DNA from: Oceanobacillus sojae
GTDB taxonomy: Bacteria > Bacillota > Bacilli > Bacillales > Amphibacillaceae
Direction of reading: 5' to 3'
NCBI RefSeq assembly: GCF_007991515.1
Contig: NZ_BJYM01000001.1
Span: 310,001 to 374,000, forward strand
DNA: 64,000 nucleotides
Shown: piece by piece, positions 1 through 9,388 of the stretch
How the letters are laid out: the number at the start of each line of letters is the position of its first letter
How positions within the stretch are numbered: position 1 is the first letter of the stretch
Position numbers and translations under genes: made by a program
The notes under the pieces: model-generated
Databases searched by the model: none
What the model was told of the DNA's origin: nothing
The model's input: only the letters and a program-made list of their open reading frames with translations

Positions 1-1
1 T

Positions 2-1093
2 GGAAGTGTATTAACTCAATTTGATCCTTATACTTTTACAGGCAATGAACGATTAGGTATTGAAGAGCTTGTATTTGATAATGAAGCTGTTTTATTAACA
101 GAAGAAGAAGAAAAATACATTCAAGATGAATATCTCATGTTCATTTATGAGGAGCTTCCAGATGAATCCTTTGAGAGTGATAAAGAGGATGTGGAAGTAA
201 ACGGCGATTCTATCAATACTGAAAAAATCACGATGAACCTTTCAGAAGATGAACTGAAATCAGTTATCACTTCTGTACTGGAAAAAATGAAGGGCGACGA
301 CGAATTCAAAGAAATTTTAAAAGGTCAGTTCGAACAAACTGCTTATATGCCTCTTGAAGACCCGGCAGTAATTGAAGAGCAGCTTAATGAAGTAATGGCA
401 GAATTCGACAATGCTATTGACCAGGGTATCGAACAGGTTGACAGCTTCCAATTCCCTGATGGACTTCAATCTACACTTTGGGTATCTGATAACAAAGTTG
501 TACAGCGCGACTTTTCTATTAGTCTAGCACCTGAAGGCGAAGAACCAGTTACTATTAATTTGTCAGGTGGACAATTATTTAATGATGACCAAATTTATTT
601 TGATCATACATTAACGATGAATGATGACTCCGAAGAAGTATCTATTGCGTTTAATGGTGATTTCCAAGGTACCGGAGATACTGTTACAGATAATGCAAAT
701 CTTAATTTTGCATTTGACGATGGCTATACCCCTGTTGAATTTGCTGCTGCTTATACTGGGGATGAAACGTTAGATGGTTCCACTCGTGATTTCGACCGTC
801 AGCTGCAAGTCACTGTAGAAAATGAAACAGTTAATCTTGGCTGGACCGGCGATTCTACCTATGATGGTGACCAAATGAATTCAAATAATAATATTGCATT
901 GGATTTCCCTGGTTATGTCGAAAATGTATCCATGGATTTAAATACAGAAGGTGCTGTTATTGATGCTGTAGAAGGTATCGATACATCGAATGTCGTTGAT
1001 CTTGGTGCAATGTCCGCTGAAGAACTGCAAGAATACTTCCAAGGGGATTTCACCAATCAGCTTGATCAATGGTTAATGCAATTTGGATTCTAA
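2..1093 (+). CDS. Acidic, probably exported protein (5' end outside window)
   Basis: The reading frame is open from base 2, so the gene begins before the window; an internal Met at base 137 should not be taken as the start. The visible 363 residues are strongly acidic. Pro-rich and hydrophobic segments are absent, and the second half (about residue 145 of the visible part onward) alternates polar and hydrophobic residues as a beta-rich extracytoplasmic domain would. There is no membrane segment in the visible part; a signal peptide or lipobox would lie upstream. I do not recognise the family. It ends 30 bases before an ABC-2 exporter gene set on the same strand, so it may be a substrate-binding or accessory partner of that exporter. 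This is inference from position only. Confidence 0.7.
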   Translation, partial: GSVLTQFDPYTFTGNERLGIEELVFDNEAVLLTEEEEKYIQDEYLMFIYEELPDESFESDKEDVEVNGDSINTEKITMNLSEDELKSVITSVLEKMKGDDEFKEILKGQFEQTAYMPLEDPAVIEEQLNEVMAEFDNAIDQGIEQVDSFQFPDGLQSTLWVSDNKVVQRDFSISLAPEGEEPVTINLSGGQLFNDDQIYFDHTLTMNDDSEEVSIAFNGDFQGTGDTVTDNANLNFAFDDGYTPVEFAAAYTGDETLDGSTRDFDRQLQVTVENETVNLGWTGDSTYDGDQMNSNNNIALDFPGYVENVSMDLNTEGAVIDAVEGIDTSNVVDLGAMSAEELQEYFQGDFTNQLDQWLMQFGF

Positions 1094-1123
1094 TCTAAGT
1101 ATTATTGAATTAGAAAGAAAAGA

Positions 1124-2359
1124 GTGTGCATGATCATGATTTTTTTCAAACAAACTGGGCTTTTTATAAAAAATCATATACGGCAACTCAAGAGGAAGTG
1201 GTATTCACTTCCTCTTCTTTTCATATTTCCTCTTGCTTTAGCAGGACTTATGATGATGATTGTTGTCAGTTTTTTTACCCAGGATGAAAATGAAGCCATT
1301 CAATTAGGTTTAGTTGATTTAGATAATTCAACAGAGACGGAAATGATGGTTCAATTATTAGAACAATCCTCAGGTTTTATTGATTTTTTAGAAGTCAAAG
1401 AATTATCCGAGGAAGAAGCAATGAAGCAGATTGAATTAAATAATTTAAGTACATATATCGCTTTCCCTAAAGGGTTTATTCAGGACCTGTATCAAGGATA
1501 TTCTGTGGAGGTTCCCATTGTCGGGAACAGACAGCAGCAGCTGGAAAGCTACATGATTAATGAGACTCTGCAAAGTGTCGTGCGTCATATTCGTTCCTCA
1601 CAGGCTAATATTCTGACAATGAACTATTATGCGAAACAATTTAATATGGATGATGATGCAAGAAATGACTTTGTTTTTGAACAATTTCAGGAATTTCTAC
1701 TTTATACAGTCGGCAGAGACCAGGTTATCAGAGAACGGACTTTATCAAATCAGGCTAGCTCATCCCCTGTTTCCTATTTCAGTTTGGGAGCATGGTTTAT
1801 TATCAGCAGTTTATGGCTATTTTCCCTATATTATTTTTTTACCAAAGAAAATCCGGCTTTAATCAGTCAGCGCATCCGATTATATGGGGCTACACAATTC
1901 AGACAGATACTCGCAAAAATAATTGTAACGCTGATAGTGTCCCTCATTTTGGCTTGTCTCTCATTTTTCTCTTTGCTTTATTTCTTAGATATTGAGCTTA
2001 CGCAGGAAAATATATTTCGGACAATAACACTTATTTCAATCTATCAAGCTGGTTTCATTCTTTCTCTAGCTGTTTTTGAGGTGCTTATTTCATCGTTGAA
2101 ATTACGGTTATTCGTTCAAATATTTTTTGTGTCTGTGTTAATTTTATTTAGCGGTGCTGTTATACCGACGCTTTATCTGCCAATGGGAATTCAGGATTAT
2201 CTCCCCTATTCTTATGCCTATAACAGTCTTTATTGGCTTCAGGAAATAATCCTGAACCTAAGACATTATGCCGAATATACTTCCAGTCTTTTTCTAATCG
2301 GGATTCTGATCTTCCTGTTACTGGGACTATTAAGCTGGAAGGAGCGCAGAAGCATATGA
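1124..2359 (+). CDS. ABC-2 type exporter permease, first subunit
   Basis: A membrane subunit of an ABC exporter, about 411 residues. The layout is typical of ABC-2 permeases: one membrane helix near residues 28-50, a large extracytoplasmic region to about residue 215, then five hydrophobic helices to the C-terminus. The start is uncertain: GTG at 1124, ATG at 1130 and ATG at 1136 share a weak purine-rich site (AGAAAGAAAAGAG). The gene overlaps the next permease by ATGA, which suggests translational coupling and a two-permease complex. The substrate cannot be told from the sequence; relatives export peptides, lipids or drugs. Confidence 0.85.
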   Translation: MCMIMIFFKQTGLFIKNHIRQLKRKWYSLPLLFIFPLALAGLMMMIVVSFFTQDENEAIQLGLVDLDNSTETEMMVQLLEQSSGFIDFLEVKELSEEEAMKQIELNNLSTYIAFPKGFIQDLYQGYSVEVPIVGNRQQQLESYMINETLQSVVRHIRSSQANILTMNYYAKQFNMDDDARNDFVFEQFQEFLLYTVGRDQVIRERTLSNQASSSPVSYFSLGAWFIISSLWLFSLYYFFTKENPALISQRIRLYGATQFRQILAKIIVTLIVSLILACLSFFSLLYFLDIELTQENIFRTITLISIYQAGFILSLAVFEVLISSLKLRLFVQIFFVSVLILFSGAVIPTLYLPMGIQDYLPYSYAYNSLYWLQEIILNLRHYAEYTSSLFLIGILIFLLLGLLSWKERRSI

Positions 2360-3501
2360 TGGATATAATTACTACACGATGGCTGCATGCAAAAAAACAT
2401 CTCCTATCCATTTTATTTTGGGCTGTCTTCCCTATTCTTTTCACCTGGATAATTATCTCCGGGACAGAGGCTATCCAGGATCAAAGCTCCATTCCAGTTG
2501 GAATTATTCTGGAAGAAGATTCTGATCTGGCAGTTCAATTAAAAGAAAAACTTGATTCATCTGATTTAATTCGTGTGATTGAGATGGAAAATGAAACAGA
2601 AGCCAGACAAATGGTTGCTACACATGAACTGGACAGCGCATTTATCATTAAAAAAGGATATAAAGCTGCAATTGTTGCTGGACAACGGAACCGGTTAATT
2701 ACAAGTTACCGGACAGATTTATCGATGGGGTATACACCTGTTGTTGAAATGATTGCTTCCTATGTTCAGGAGGATAGTGGAAAATCAAAAACAGCATACA
2801 CCATTATGAATTTAGGAGAAACATTAAACAGCTCTTCCATACCAGGCTATGATGAAATAATTAATGAGATTTATTCTATTGAAGAAAGTGAAAACCTTAT
2901 TTTCACTAATTTCACTCTCCTGGGAGAAGATACAGATGCAGATACAGGATTTTCTTTATTTCAAAATCCTTGGGGACTCTGGTCTATCGTTGCTCTATTG
3001 TCCACCTTCTTTTTATTTGATTGGCTGATAAAAGAAAGAAATGCGACCGTCCGTATACGTTTTATATTTAATCGCTTTTCTTTTCAGCAATATTTAGTAT
3101 GCAATCTTCTTCTTTATAGTTTGGGGCTATTGCTGTTAGATATAATCACTTGGGGAGCTTTCCATGTTTTATATGATGAAGGGTTTAATATTACACAACT
3201 TGTATATATACTTAGTTTCCGTTTAACTATTTGTATCCTTGTCTTTTTAATAGGTTTACTCTTTAAAAAACTGCTTCCCTATTATATAACTGCCGTTCTA
3301 ATTATTTTAGTAACCATCGTTATCAGTGGAATTATTTTACCGATGGACGGCGTTTATGAAAGCTATCCATGGGTTGCTGCCTTAAATCCATTAAAACAGA
3401 TTGTTTATGAACAATGGTGGAGCGGCTGGACATTTATTGGGCCGATTTGTTTAATTGCTTGGTATGTGAAAGGAGGTTACAATAATGCAGCTGGAAATTA
3501 A
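2356..3501 (+). CDS. ABC-2 type exporter permease, second subunit
   Basis: This is a paralogue of the upstream permease with the same plan: an N-terminal helix (about residues 18-38), an extracytoplasmic region to about residue 205, and five C-terminal helices. I chose ATG at 2356, which overlaps the upstream stop as ATGA; AAGGAG at 2339-2344 serves as ribosome site. The longer frame back to 2233 is an overlap inside the first permease. The last residues (Lys-Gly-Gly) are encoded by the ribosome site of the following ATPase gene, which starts 17 bases before this gene ends. The three genes are therefore one tightly coupled exporter operon. Confidence 0.85.
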   Translation: MMDIITTRWLHAKKHLLSILFWAVFPILFTWIIISGTEAIQDQSSIPVGIILEEDSDLAVQLKEKLDSSDLIRVIEMENETEARQMVATHELDSAFIIKKGYKAAIVAGQRNRLITSYRTDLSMGYTPVVEMIASYVQEDSGKSKTAYTIMNLGETLNSSSIPGYDEIINEIYSIEESENLIFTNFTLLGEDTDADTGFSLFQNPWGLWSIVALLSTFFLFDWLIKERNATVRIRFIFNRFSFQQYLVCNLLLYSLGLLLLDIITWGAFHVLYDEGFNITQLVYILSFRLTICILVFLIGLLFKKLLPYYITAVLIILVTIVISGIILPMDGVYESYPWVAALNPLKQIVYEQWWSGWTFIGPICLIAWYVKGGYNNAAGN

Positions 3502-4159
3502 TAATGTGTCGAAATCATTCGGCAAAAAGAAAGTACTTGAAAATCTGTCTTTTGAAGTAAATTCCGGTGAAATTATCGGGTTAGTTGGAGAAAATGGAGC
3601 GGGTAAGTCCTCCCTGCTGCATATTTTAGCAACTATTTCAAAGGCAGATTCGGGCAGTATCCGCTTAGGAAAATGGATATATGGGAAAAATCGTAAACAG
3701 CTGCGCAGAATGGTTGGTTTCGTACCACAGGATATCGCTTTATGGGAAGACATGTCCGTGGAAGAAAATATGCTTTTTTTTGAAAAGCTTTCCTGGATAA
3801 ATCGCTCGAAGATTGAATTAAAACAGCTTTGTGAGGATATGGAATTATTAAAATGGAAAGAGTCTGTCCACACATTATCTGGTGGAATGAAGCGAAAATT
3901 AAATATGGCAATCAGTTTAATCCATAATCCCGGCCTATTATTGCTGGATGAACCGACAGTCGGGATTGATTTACGATCCAAAAAAGAAATTGCCGAATAT
4001 CTTAAGCAAACAGCTCAGGTTGACAATAAAATGATTATGTATACTTCACATGATATGGATGAAATTCAAAGTATATGCGATGCTGTCGTGTGTATTGGAA
4101 ACGACCCCTTTTATGAAAATTTGCTGCGTGAAGCAAACATGAAAATTATCTCTATATAA
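3485..4159 (+). CDS. ABC exporter ATP-binding subunit
   Basis: Cytoplasmic ATPase that powers the two permeases encoded just upstream. All nucleotide-binding motifs are visible: Walker A GENGAGKS (35-42), Q-loop Gln82, signature LSGGM (131-135), Walker B LLLLDEP (151-157) and switch His189. At 224 residues it is short for the drug/NatA-type exporters (about 290-310). It stops soon after the switch region and lacks the usual C-terminal extension. The ribosome site AAAGGAGG lies inside the end of the upstream permease gene. Substrate unknown. Confidence 0.93.
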   Translation: MQLEINNVSKSFGKKKVLENLSFEVNSGEIIGLVGENGAGKSSLLHILATISKADSGSIRLGKWIYGKNRKQLRRMVGFVPQDIALWEDMSVEENMLFFEKLSWINRSKIELKQLCEDMELLKWKESVHTLSGGMKRKLNMAISLIHNPGLLLLDEPTVGIDLRSKKEIAEYLKQTAQVDNKMIMYTSHDMDEIQSICDAVVCIGNDPFYENLLREANMKIISI

Positions 4160-4286
4160 TATTGCCTAAAGGGCTGAAAACAGATAGAATATGAGTAATA
4201 GGAATTTTTAACAAATGGATTAAATACTTTATAAATACACAGGACAAAAAATTACTCTTCAGCTCATATACGGACGGTGAATATAA

Positions 4287-4925
4287 ATGGAAATTAATAC
4301 AAATCAACGGACTAACCCTTTTGAGGCTTTATCTATGACTCCTGCTGCCGGTGAAGTCACTGAAAATAGCGGCTTTGGCGCTAAGTCCTTTCAACAGCTG
4401 CTCTTAGAACGAATTCGTGAAGCAGAAGAACGGACAGCACAGGATTTTGGCTCTAATCTTAGCCAGTCCAGCTTTGCCCCACCATTGACTCAAGCGGCAG
4501 CAGCAATTCAAACCTCAGCAAAGCAGTCTGTTAATGGAATTGGATCAAATTATCAGGATATCATTCAACAAATGGCAAGTAAGTACAATATTAGTGAGAG
4601 TTTAATTCATGCTGTAATTAAGCAGGAATCTAATTTCAACCCTAATGCAACAAGTCCAGTCGGTGCCCAGGGTTTAATGCAGTTAATGCCGAAAACAGCA
4701 GCGGGCTTAGGAATTACAAATTCATATGATCCCCGGCAAAATATTGAGGGCGGAGCAAAGTATTTAAGCCAAATGCTGAAAAAATATAACGGAAATACGG
4801 AATTGGCATTGGCAGCTTATAATGCCGGTCCTGGAAATGTAGATAAATATCAGGGTATCCCGCCATTTAAAGAAACAACTGCCTATGTATCTAAAGTAAT
4901 GAATACATACCGTTCATTAGCTTAG
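4287..4925 (+). CDS. Lytic transglycosylase, SLT domain (YjbJ-like)
   Basis: A 212-residue peptidoglycan lytic transglycosylase that cleaves the MurNAc-GlcNAc bond to form anhydro-MurNAc. The Slt70-type catalytic domain covers about residues 95-205. The catalytic Glu is Glu114 in IKQESNFNP, followed by [10 protein letters not shown] and AYNAGPGNV, the standard SLT motifs. No signal peptide is evident: residues 1-90 are polar and low in complexity. The same is true of YjbJ of Bacillus subtilis, so export by another route or an exposed role after lysis remains open. The ribosome site before ATG 4287 is weak. A strong terminator follows directly. Confidence 0.9.
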   Translation: MEINTNQRTNPFEALSMTPAAGEVTENSGFGAKSFQQLLLERIREAEERTAQDFGSNLSQSSFAPPLTQAAAAIQTSAKQSVNGIGSNYQDIIQQMASKYNISESLIHAVIKQESNFNPNATSPVGAQGLMQLMPKTAAGLGITNSYDPRQNIEGGAKYLSQMLKKYNGNTELALAAYNAGPGNVDKYQGIPPFKETTAYVSKVMNTYRSLA

Positions 4926-4948
4926 GTTCCTGTCAGCATACTTGATAT

Positions 4949-4987
4949 AAAAAAGGATTCGTCTGTTTTTGACAACGAATCCTTTTT
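4949..4987. terminator. Bidirectional terminator between transglycosylase and dioxygenase genes
   Basis: A 13-base inverted repeat (AAAAAGGATTCGT / ACGAATCCTTTTT) with an 11-base loop. A-rich and T-rich flanks let it end the convergent transcripts on both sides. Confidence 0.9.
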
Positions 4988-4999
4988 ATTTATAATTTT

Positions 5000-5983
5000 T
5001 TATTCATATTCTTTCTCTATTACCTTATTGCTCCGAACGGTATCAATTTCTCTTACCTGACTTTCAATTTGTTCACGCTGTGACTCAAGAAATGGCGGCA
5101 ACGATAATTTTTCTCCAAGCGTTTCATATGGCTCATCCTCCATAAATCCAGGACCGGCTGTTGCTAATTCAAATAATACCTGTGGTGCTACCGGAGTATA
5201 TAACGAGCCGAAATAAAAGCGCTCGACAAATCCGGAAGTTTGAAGACCAAATTGTTCTATTCTCCGCTGCCATTTCTCTAAATCTTCGCGTTCATCTACA
5301 CACAATGCTGCATGATGCACTGTACCATAGCCCTGTCTGGCCGGCGGTAATTCATCATTATGCTCGACAATGATCCGGGCGCCATTTCCACCTTTATCTA
5401 TTTCAAAAAGATGAAGTGATGCTTCACTGGAAACCTCATTGTACATAAATATTTTTTCTAATACCTGCTTGAAGAAATTAAAATCTGCAACACGTACGAC
5501 TACTGGGCCCAGTCCAGTAATTCCATATTCTGATGGGATTGGGCCATCTTTCCATGGCTTGCCTGAGACCCTTCCGTTATTATTCTCATCCGAAACAAGC
5601 TGATACTTTTGATCATCAAAATCGGAGAAGGATAATGTTTTCACGTCGAATTGCTGTTCAATTTCTGTGTGTTTAATTCCAAGACGGTCAAAGCGTTTCT
5701 TCCAATACTCAAGTGCAGCATCACTTGGTACACGTAAGGATGTTTTATAGATTTCATTTGTTCCGTGAGAACCTTTAGGGATACCCGGGAAGTCAAAAAA
5801 TGTCATATCTGTCCCGGCATTTCCCTCATCATCTGCAAAGAATAAATGATAGGTTTGTATGTCATCCTGATTAACTGTTTTCTTTACTAAACGCATACCG
5901 AGCACATATGTGAAAAATTCATAATTCTTTTCTGCACTGCTTGTTATTGCCGTAACGTGGTGCATGCCACGAATTGGATTCAT
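5000..5983 (-). CDS. VOC-family ring-cleaving dioxygenase (MhqO/MhqE-like)
   Basis: A 327-residue protein of the glyoxalase/extradiol dioxygenase (vicinal oxygen chelate) superfamily with two repeated VOC modules, about residues 3-135 and 152-275. Candidate metal ligands are His8/His9, His223/His224 in TVHHAALCVD and Glu272 in VLFELAT. In Bacillus subtilis, close relatives (MhqA, MhqE, MhqO) are induced by quinones and catechol under the MarR-type repressor MhqR. An AT-rich palindromic tract lies just upstream. The actual substrate cannot be deduced; detoxification of hydroquinones is a family-based inference. Confidence 0.88.
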   Translation of the reverse strand: MNPIRGMHHVTAITSSAEKNYEFFTYVLGMRLVKKTVNQDDIQTYHLFFADDEGNAGTDMTFFDFPGIPKGSHGTNEIYKTSLRVPSDAALEYWKKRFDRLGIKHTEIEQQFDVKTLSFSDFDDQKYQLVSDENNNGRVSGKPWKDGPIPSEYGITGLGPVVVRVADFNFFKQVLEKIFMYNEVSSEASLHLFEIDKGGNGARIIVEHNDELPPARQGYGTVHHAALCVDEREDLEKWQRRIEQFGLQTSGFVERFYFGSLYTPVAPQVLFELATAGPGFMEDEPYETLGEKLSLPPFLESQREQIESQVREIDTVRSNKVIEKEYE

Positions 5984-6000
5984 TGAAAAAACTCCTTTTA

Positions 6001-6030
6001 TATTTAATTAATAAATATTTAATTAAATAT
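6001..6030 (-). promoter_or_regulatory. AT-rich repeated palindrome upstream of dioxygenase gene
   Basis: The 10-mer TATTTAATTA occurs twice (6001-6010 and 6016-6025), and ATTTAATTAAAT (6017-6028) is a perfect palindrome. It lies about 20 bases before the dioxygenase start, where a MarR-type repressor such as MhqR would bind. Base composition alone could produce this, so the call is weak. Confidence 0.3.
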
Positions 6031-6074
6031 AATTTACCATGGTATTTGATTTCTGTCAAGAATACCCTTTTCTA

Positions 6075-6114
6075 TAAAAAAACCGTACATTTTAACAGTC
6101 TCAAAATGTACGGC
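6075..6114 (-). terminator. Terminator after M42 peptidase gene
   Basis: An 11-base stem CCGTACATTTT / AAAATGTACGG with a 9-base loop, followed on the minus strand by a run of seven T. Confidence 0.9.
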
Positions 6115-6128
6115 ATAAATCATTATTA

Positions 6129-7220
6129 TTAAGCTTTAATAAGAGTATCTAAGGTTTTGCGATCCAATTTTTTAATCACAGCTGTTAATAATTTCACAGC
6201 ATTCTCATAATCATCACGATGCAGAATTCCTGCATGTGAATGAATATAGCGGGTAGCTACTGTAACAGATAGAGATGGAACACCATTGCCAGTCAAATGA
6301 ATAGAGCCTGAATCTGTACCGCCGCCAGCCATAGAAGTAAATTGGTAAGGGATATTATTCTCCTCTGCTGTCTCAACAACTAAATCACGCAGTCCCTTAT
6401 GAGAAATCATAGAAGCATCATACAATACAATCTGAGGGCCTTCACCAAGCTTGCTGTCCGCATCTTGCTTAGCAATGCCCGGTGTATCTCCCGCAATACC
6501 AACATCTACACCAAATCCGATATCCGGCTGAATCAGATGAGAAGATGTTTTTGCTCCACGCAAGCCAACCTCCTCTTGTATTGTTCCTACACCATAAACA
6601 GTATTAGGATGTTCCTCATCTTTTAAAGCTTTCAATACATCGATTGCAATCGCTAAGCCAATACGATTATCCCAAGCTTTAGCCATAAGTAATTTTTCAT
6701 TCTTTAATTGTGTAAATTCAAAATAAGGAACGACAGAATCTCCAGGCTTCACACCAAATGATTCTGCTTCTTCTTTACTTGTCGCGCCAATATCAATAAA
6801 CATATCTTTTATTTCATAAGGTTTCTTTCTGGCTTCAGCACTCAATATATGCGGAGGCTTAGAGCCGATAACACCAGTCACATCTCCCTTTGAGCCCATA
6901 ATCGTTACACGCTGCGCCAGCATAACCTGATTCCACCAGCCTCCAGCTGTCTGGAAATAGAGAAAACCGTTTTCATCAATGCGTGTCACCATCAGACCAA
7001 TTTCATCTAAATGTCCCGCAATCATTATATTAGGTCCATTCTCGTCTCCTGTCTTTTTAGCAATTGAGCTGCCTAAATTATCTGTTGTCAGTTCATCTGC
7101 ATAGGGCCTGATATAACTCTCAAACATTTCCCGTACTTCTTTTTCGTTCCCTGGTATTCCTTTTGCATCTGTTAAATCCTTTAGCATTGTCAATGTGTTA
7201 TCTAGCTTTGTCATATTCAT
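6129..7220 (-). CDS. ysdC: M42-family metal aminopeptidase (YsdC)
   Basis: A 363-residue cytoplasmic aminopeptidase of the M42 (glutamyl aminopeptidase/TET) family, which trims peptides. The two-metal site can be followed: His70 and Asp72 in AGHLDEIG, bridging Asp184 in AWDNR, catalytic Glu216/Glu217 in TIQEEVG, Asp239 in GVDVG, and a His (327 or 329) in YIHSHAG. The length matches the family. ATG at 7220 is preceded by GGAGAG at good distance. In Bacillus subtilis ysdC sits next to ysdA and ysdB behind rplT. All three are present here but spread out and partly inverted. I am sure of the family and less sure of strict orthology with ysdC. Confidence 0.92.
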   Translation of the reverse strand: MNMTKLDNTLTMLKDLTDAKGIPGNEKEVREMFESYIRPYADELTTDNLGSSIAKKTGDENGPNIMIAGHLDEIGLMVTRIDENGFLYFQTAGGWWNQVMLAQRVTIMGSKGDVTGVIGSKPPHILSAEARKKPYEIKDMFIDIGATSKEEAESFGVKPGDSVVPYFEFTQLKNEKLLMAKAWDNRIGLAIAIDVLKALKDEEHPNTVYGVGTIQEEVGLRGAKTSSHLIQPDIGFGVDVGIAGDTPGIAKQDADSKLGEGPQIVLYDASMISHKGLRDLVVETAEENNIPYQFTSMAGGGTDSGSIHLTGNGVPSLSVTVATRYIHSHAGILHRDDYENAVKLLTAVIKKLDRKTLDTLIKA

Positions 7221-7396
7221 AATCTCTCCTTCATATAGTGAAACCTCATCCAGCCGGAGGTTACGATTTTCCCAAGTGGGATGATAATTTTATTAATTAG
7301 GCTTATACCGAGAGTTACTGCCCCTTGTATATCATACTCAAATACCCTTTGTATCTTTGAAGCGGAGTTTTACTGCCGGTTAAATGGAGAAAAGAG

Positions 7397-7888
7397 TTAA
7401 TAGCCTTGATCCTGGCGCTGATAGTTAATTTGATTTTTCTCCCAATATGCTTTTTGAATATCGGAATCAGCAAATCCAAGCTGATTTCCTAATTGCAGAC
7501 TCCAGCTAAATAATTGCTGATAATTTTCATTCAGCGGGTTATCCCGGTAAGCAATAGCTTTTCTATATACTTGGTAAAAACATTCTGATTCTGTCATGTT
7601 TTCTTCCGGCTTAATCTTTCCATCTGCCTGATAAATATACCCATTCTCAATTCCAATTGACATCAGGAAATGTAACACATCTACATATTCTTCTAAAATA
7701 TCCTGTTGATTATTTCTTGCTTTTGTACTCCAGAATTTAAAGCATCGTGTTTCGTTTGCAAGCTCTCCAAGTTCAACAAGGAGGGCCAGATGCTTTTCAT
7801 GAAATAAATTTACGCTGGACAAATCATGATTGTTTTCAATATATGTATCCAATTTCTTTTGCATTTCAAATAGCTGATTCCAATCCAA
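7397..7888 (-). CDS. Dimeric all-alpha dUTP diphosphatase
   Basis: A 163-residue protein of the all-alpha NTP pyrophosphohydrolase (MazG-like) superfamily. The dUTPase-2 signature is visible: ELGELANETRCFKFW and EEYVDVLHFLMSIG, which supply the acidic magnesium ligands. It hydrolyses dUTP to dUMP and pyrophosphate, keeping uracil out of DNA and feeding thymidylate synthesis. The start is TTG at 7888 with AAGGAGGAG upstream; there is no ATG with a ribosome site. This dimeric family is unrelated to the trimeric dUTPases of many bacilli and their phages. Confidence 0.85.
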   Translation of the reverse strand: MDWNQLFEMQKKLDTYIENNHDLSSVNLFHEKHLALLVELGELANETRCFKFWSTKARNNQQDILEEYVDVLHFLMSIGIENGYIYQADGKIKPEENMTESECFYQVYRKAIAYRDNPLNENYQQLFSWSLQLGNQLGFADSDIQKAYWEKNQINYQRQDQGY

Positions 7889-7973
7889 TTTATCTCCTCC
7901 TTGTCTGCCATCTCTTCCATTTTATCACAGACTTTTTAGAAATGCTTTTTATATTGATTAATCTCTTTGAGTT

Positions 7974-8531
7974 CTATTCAGAATCCAAATCTGTCAAAAT
8001 TATATTTAACCCTATTGAAAAGCTTTTTTCCAGCTCTTGAGGAAGCCCGAAAGCATCATCCATTTCTAATAGAGCAAAGCCATGCAGGTAACTTCTTAAT
8101 GTCCGGATAAAATGTATGGTATCATCCTCTGACAAGGCATATTTTTGCAGTATTTTAGAAAATATTTCGATAATCTGCTCAGATAACTCTTTTGTTTCAT
8201 CACTTTTCCATAACTTCACTTTTTGTACTAGTTGATATTGACCCGGCCATGTCTTTGCAAAATTTTTGTACTCCTGTGCAATTGCCCATAGAGCTTCCTT
8301 CTTTTCCAGTCCAATGCTTGTAACCACAAGTTTATCATACAAATTTCTCATACTTCTTTGCGCAGCGATGTCTAGTAAATCTTCTAAATTTGCTATATGA
8401 TTATATAACGATGGTGGTTTAATGCCTAGCTGCATGGCTATATTTTTTATCGTAACTTCCTCGATTCCCTTCTGATCAAGCAGTTCCAGTGCTGCGTCAG
8501 TAATTAATTCTTTCGTTATTTTTTTTCTCAT
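7974..8531 (-). CDS. TetR/AcrR-family repressor
   Basis: A 185-residue one-component repressor. The N-terminal helix-turn-helix is at about residues 8-50 (TIKNIAMQLGIKPPSLYNHI). The C-terminal ligand domain resembles the WHG type (WAIAQEYKNFAKTWPG). It overlaps the upstream metallo-hydrolase gene by ATGA, so the two are co-translated. The palindrome ahead of that gene (9248-9290) is the natural place for it to bind and repress its own operon. The ligand is unknown; a substrate of the hydrolase is the obvious candidate. Confidence 0.9.
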   Translation of the reverse strand: MRKKITKELITDAALELLDQKGIEEVTIKNIAMQLGIKPPSLYNHIANLEDLLDIAAQRSMRNLYDKLVVTSIGLEKKEALWAIAQEYKNFAKTWPGQYQLVQKVKLWKSDETKELSEQIIEIFSKILQKYALSEDDTIHFIRTLRSYLHGFALLEMDDAFGLPQELEKSFSIGLNIILTDLDSE

Positions 8532-9235
8532 TTTCCAACCCCGGCTTCTGCTTTTCTTATTGCTTTTTTCATTTGTTCCTCCGGATTAACTAACATATCT
8601 CCGTGTCCCACTGCAAGTAATTTCGGATTAAGCTCCAATAATTTCACTGCGCTCTTCACAGCTGTTTCTTTATCCCATGTTGCAGCTTTCGGAAAAGGAA
8701 AGAGCCATTTTAATACTCCAGAAACAGCTATACCGCCTCTTGTTTGAAATGCATCTCCTGCAATAAGTGACTGGTGCTGCGCCTCAAAAAAAGTTACTGA
8801 ACCCGGCGTATGTCCCGGAGTTGAAATGACTTCTAAAGTATCAATCTTATCTCCCTCCTCAAAAGTAAAATCAATCGGTATATCCCTTTTCGGAAATCCT
8901 CCCTTTATTGGTTTATCGGACTCATCTGCCTTCAGACGAAAATCTTTCTTTAACAAGCATCTGTCCCGTTTAGATATTCCTACTGACACATCAGGAAAAA
9001 CCTTTTTAAAATAAGGTACTCCATTGACATGATCACCGTGTGCGTGGGTCAAAATTAATTTACTTAACTGCTTTCCCGTTTGATCTGTCATTTGTTTTAT
9101 TTCATTGACAAATTTCCCGGTTCCCATGTCAATACAGATTAAATCCTTCTCCTGCTCAAGGACAAAACAATTAATTGGGAAAATACTCGGCAGAAATGTT
9201 ATCTGATATAAATTATTATGTTGCTCTATTTTCAA
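8528..9235 (-). CDS. Metallo-beta-lactamase-fold hydrolase
   Basis: A 235-residue metallo-hydrolase of the beta-lactamase fold. The zinc motif HAHGDHVNG is near residues 64-72, a further His is in STPGHTPGS, an Asp in IAGDAF and a C-terminal His in VGHGD, so both metal sites look complete. The start is TTG at 9235 behind GAGGGTG. It is the first gene of a two-gene operon with a TetR regulator, which suggests an inducible detoxification or quorum-signal hydrolase role. The family is too broad to give a substrate. Confidence 0.88.
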   Translation of the reverse strand: MKIEQHNNLYQITFLPSIFPINCFVLEQEKDLICIDMGTGKFVNEIKQMTDQTGKQLSKLILTHAHGDHVNGVPYFKKVFPDVSVGISKRDRCLLKKDFRLKADESDKPIKGGFPKRDIPIDFTFEEGDKIDTLEVISTPGHTPGSVTFFEAQHQSLIAGDAFQTRGGIAVSGVLKWLFPFPKAATWDKETAVKSAVKLLELNPKLLAVGHGDMLVNPEEQMKKAIRKAEAGVGK

Positions 9236-9247
9236 TTAAATCACCCT

Positions 9248-9290
9248 CTAACTAATATAATTAACATATTAACTAACACGATTAGTTTAG
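9248..9290 (-). promoter_or_regulatory. Candidate TetR operator
   Basis: The inverted repeat CTAACTAAT (9248-9256) / ATTAGTTTAG (9281-9290) brackets the region directly upstream of the metallo-hydrolase/TetR operon. A smaller internal repeat (TTAACATATTAA) lies inside it. The position fits autorepression. Confidence 0.5.
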
Positions 9291-9388
9291 TCAACAAAAA
9301 CTTTTTAATTCTAAATTTAACATGATTAATTTGTTTTGCCGTAAAAATATAAACTTTCTATATTTTTTATAATAAAATATTATTCTCT

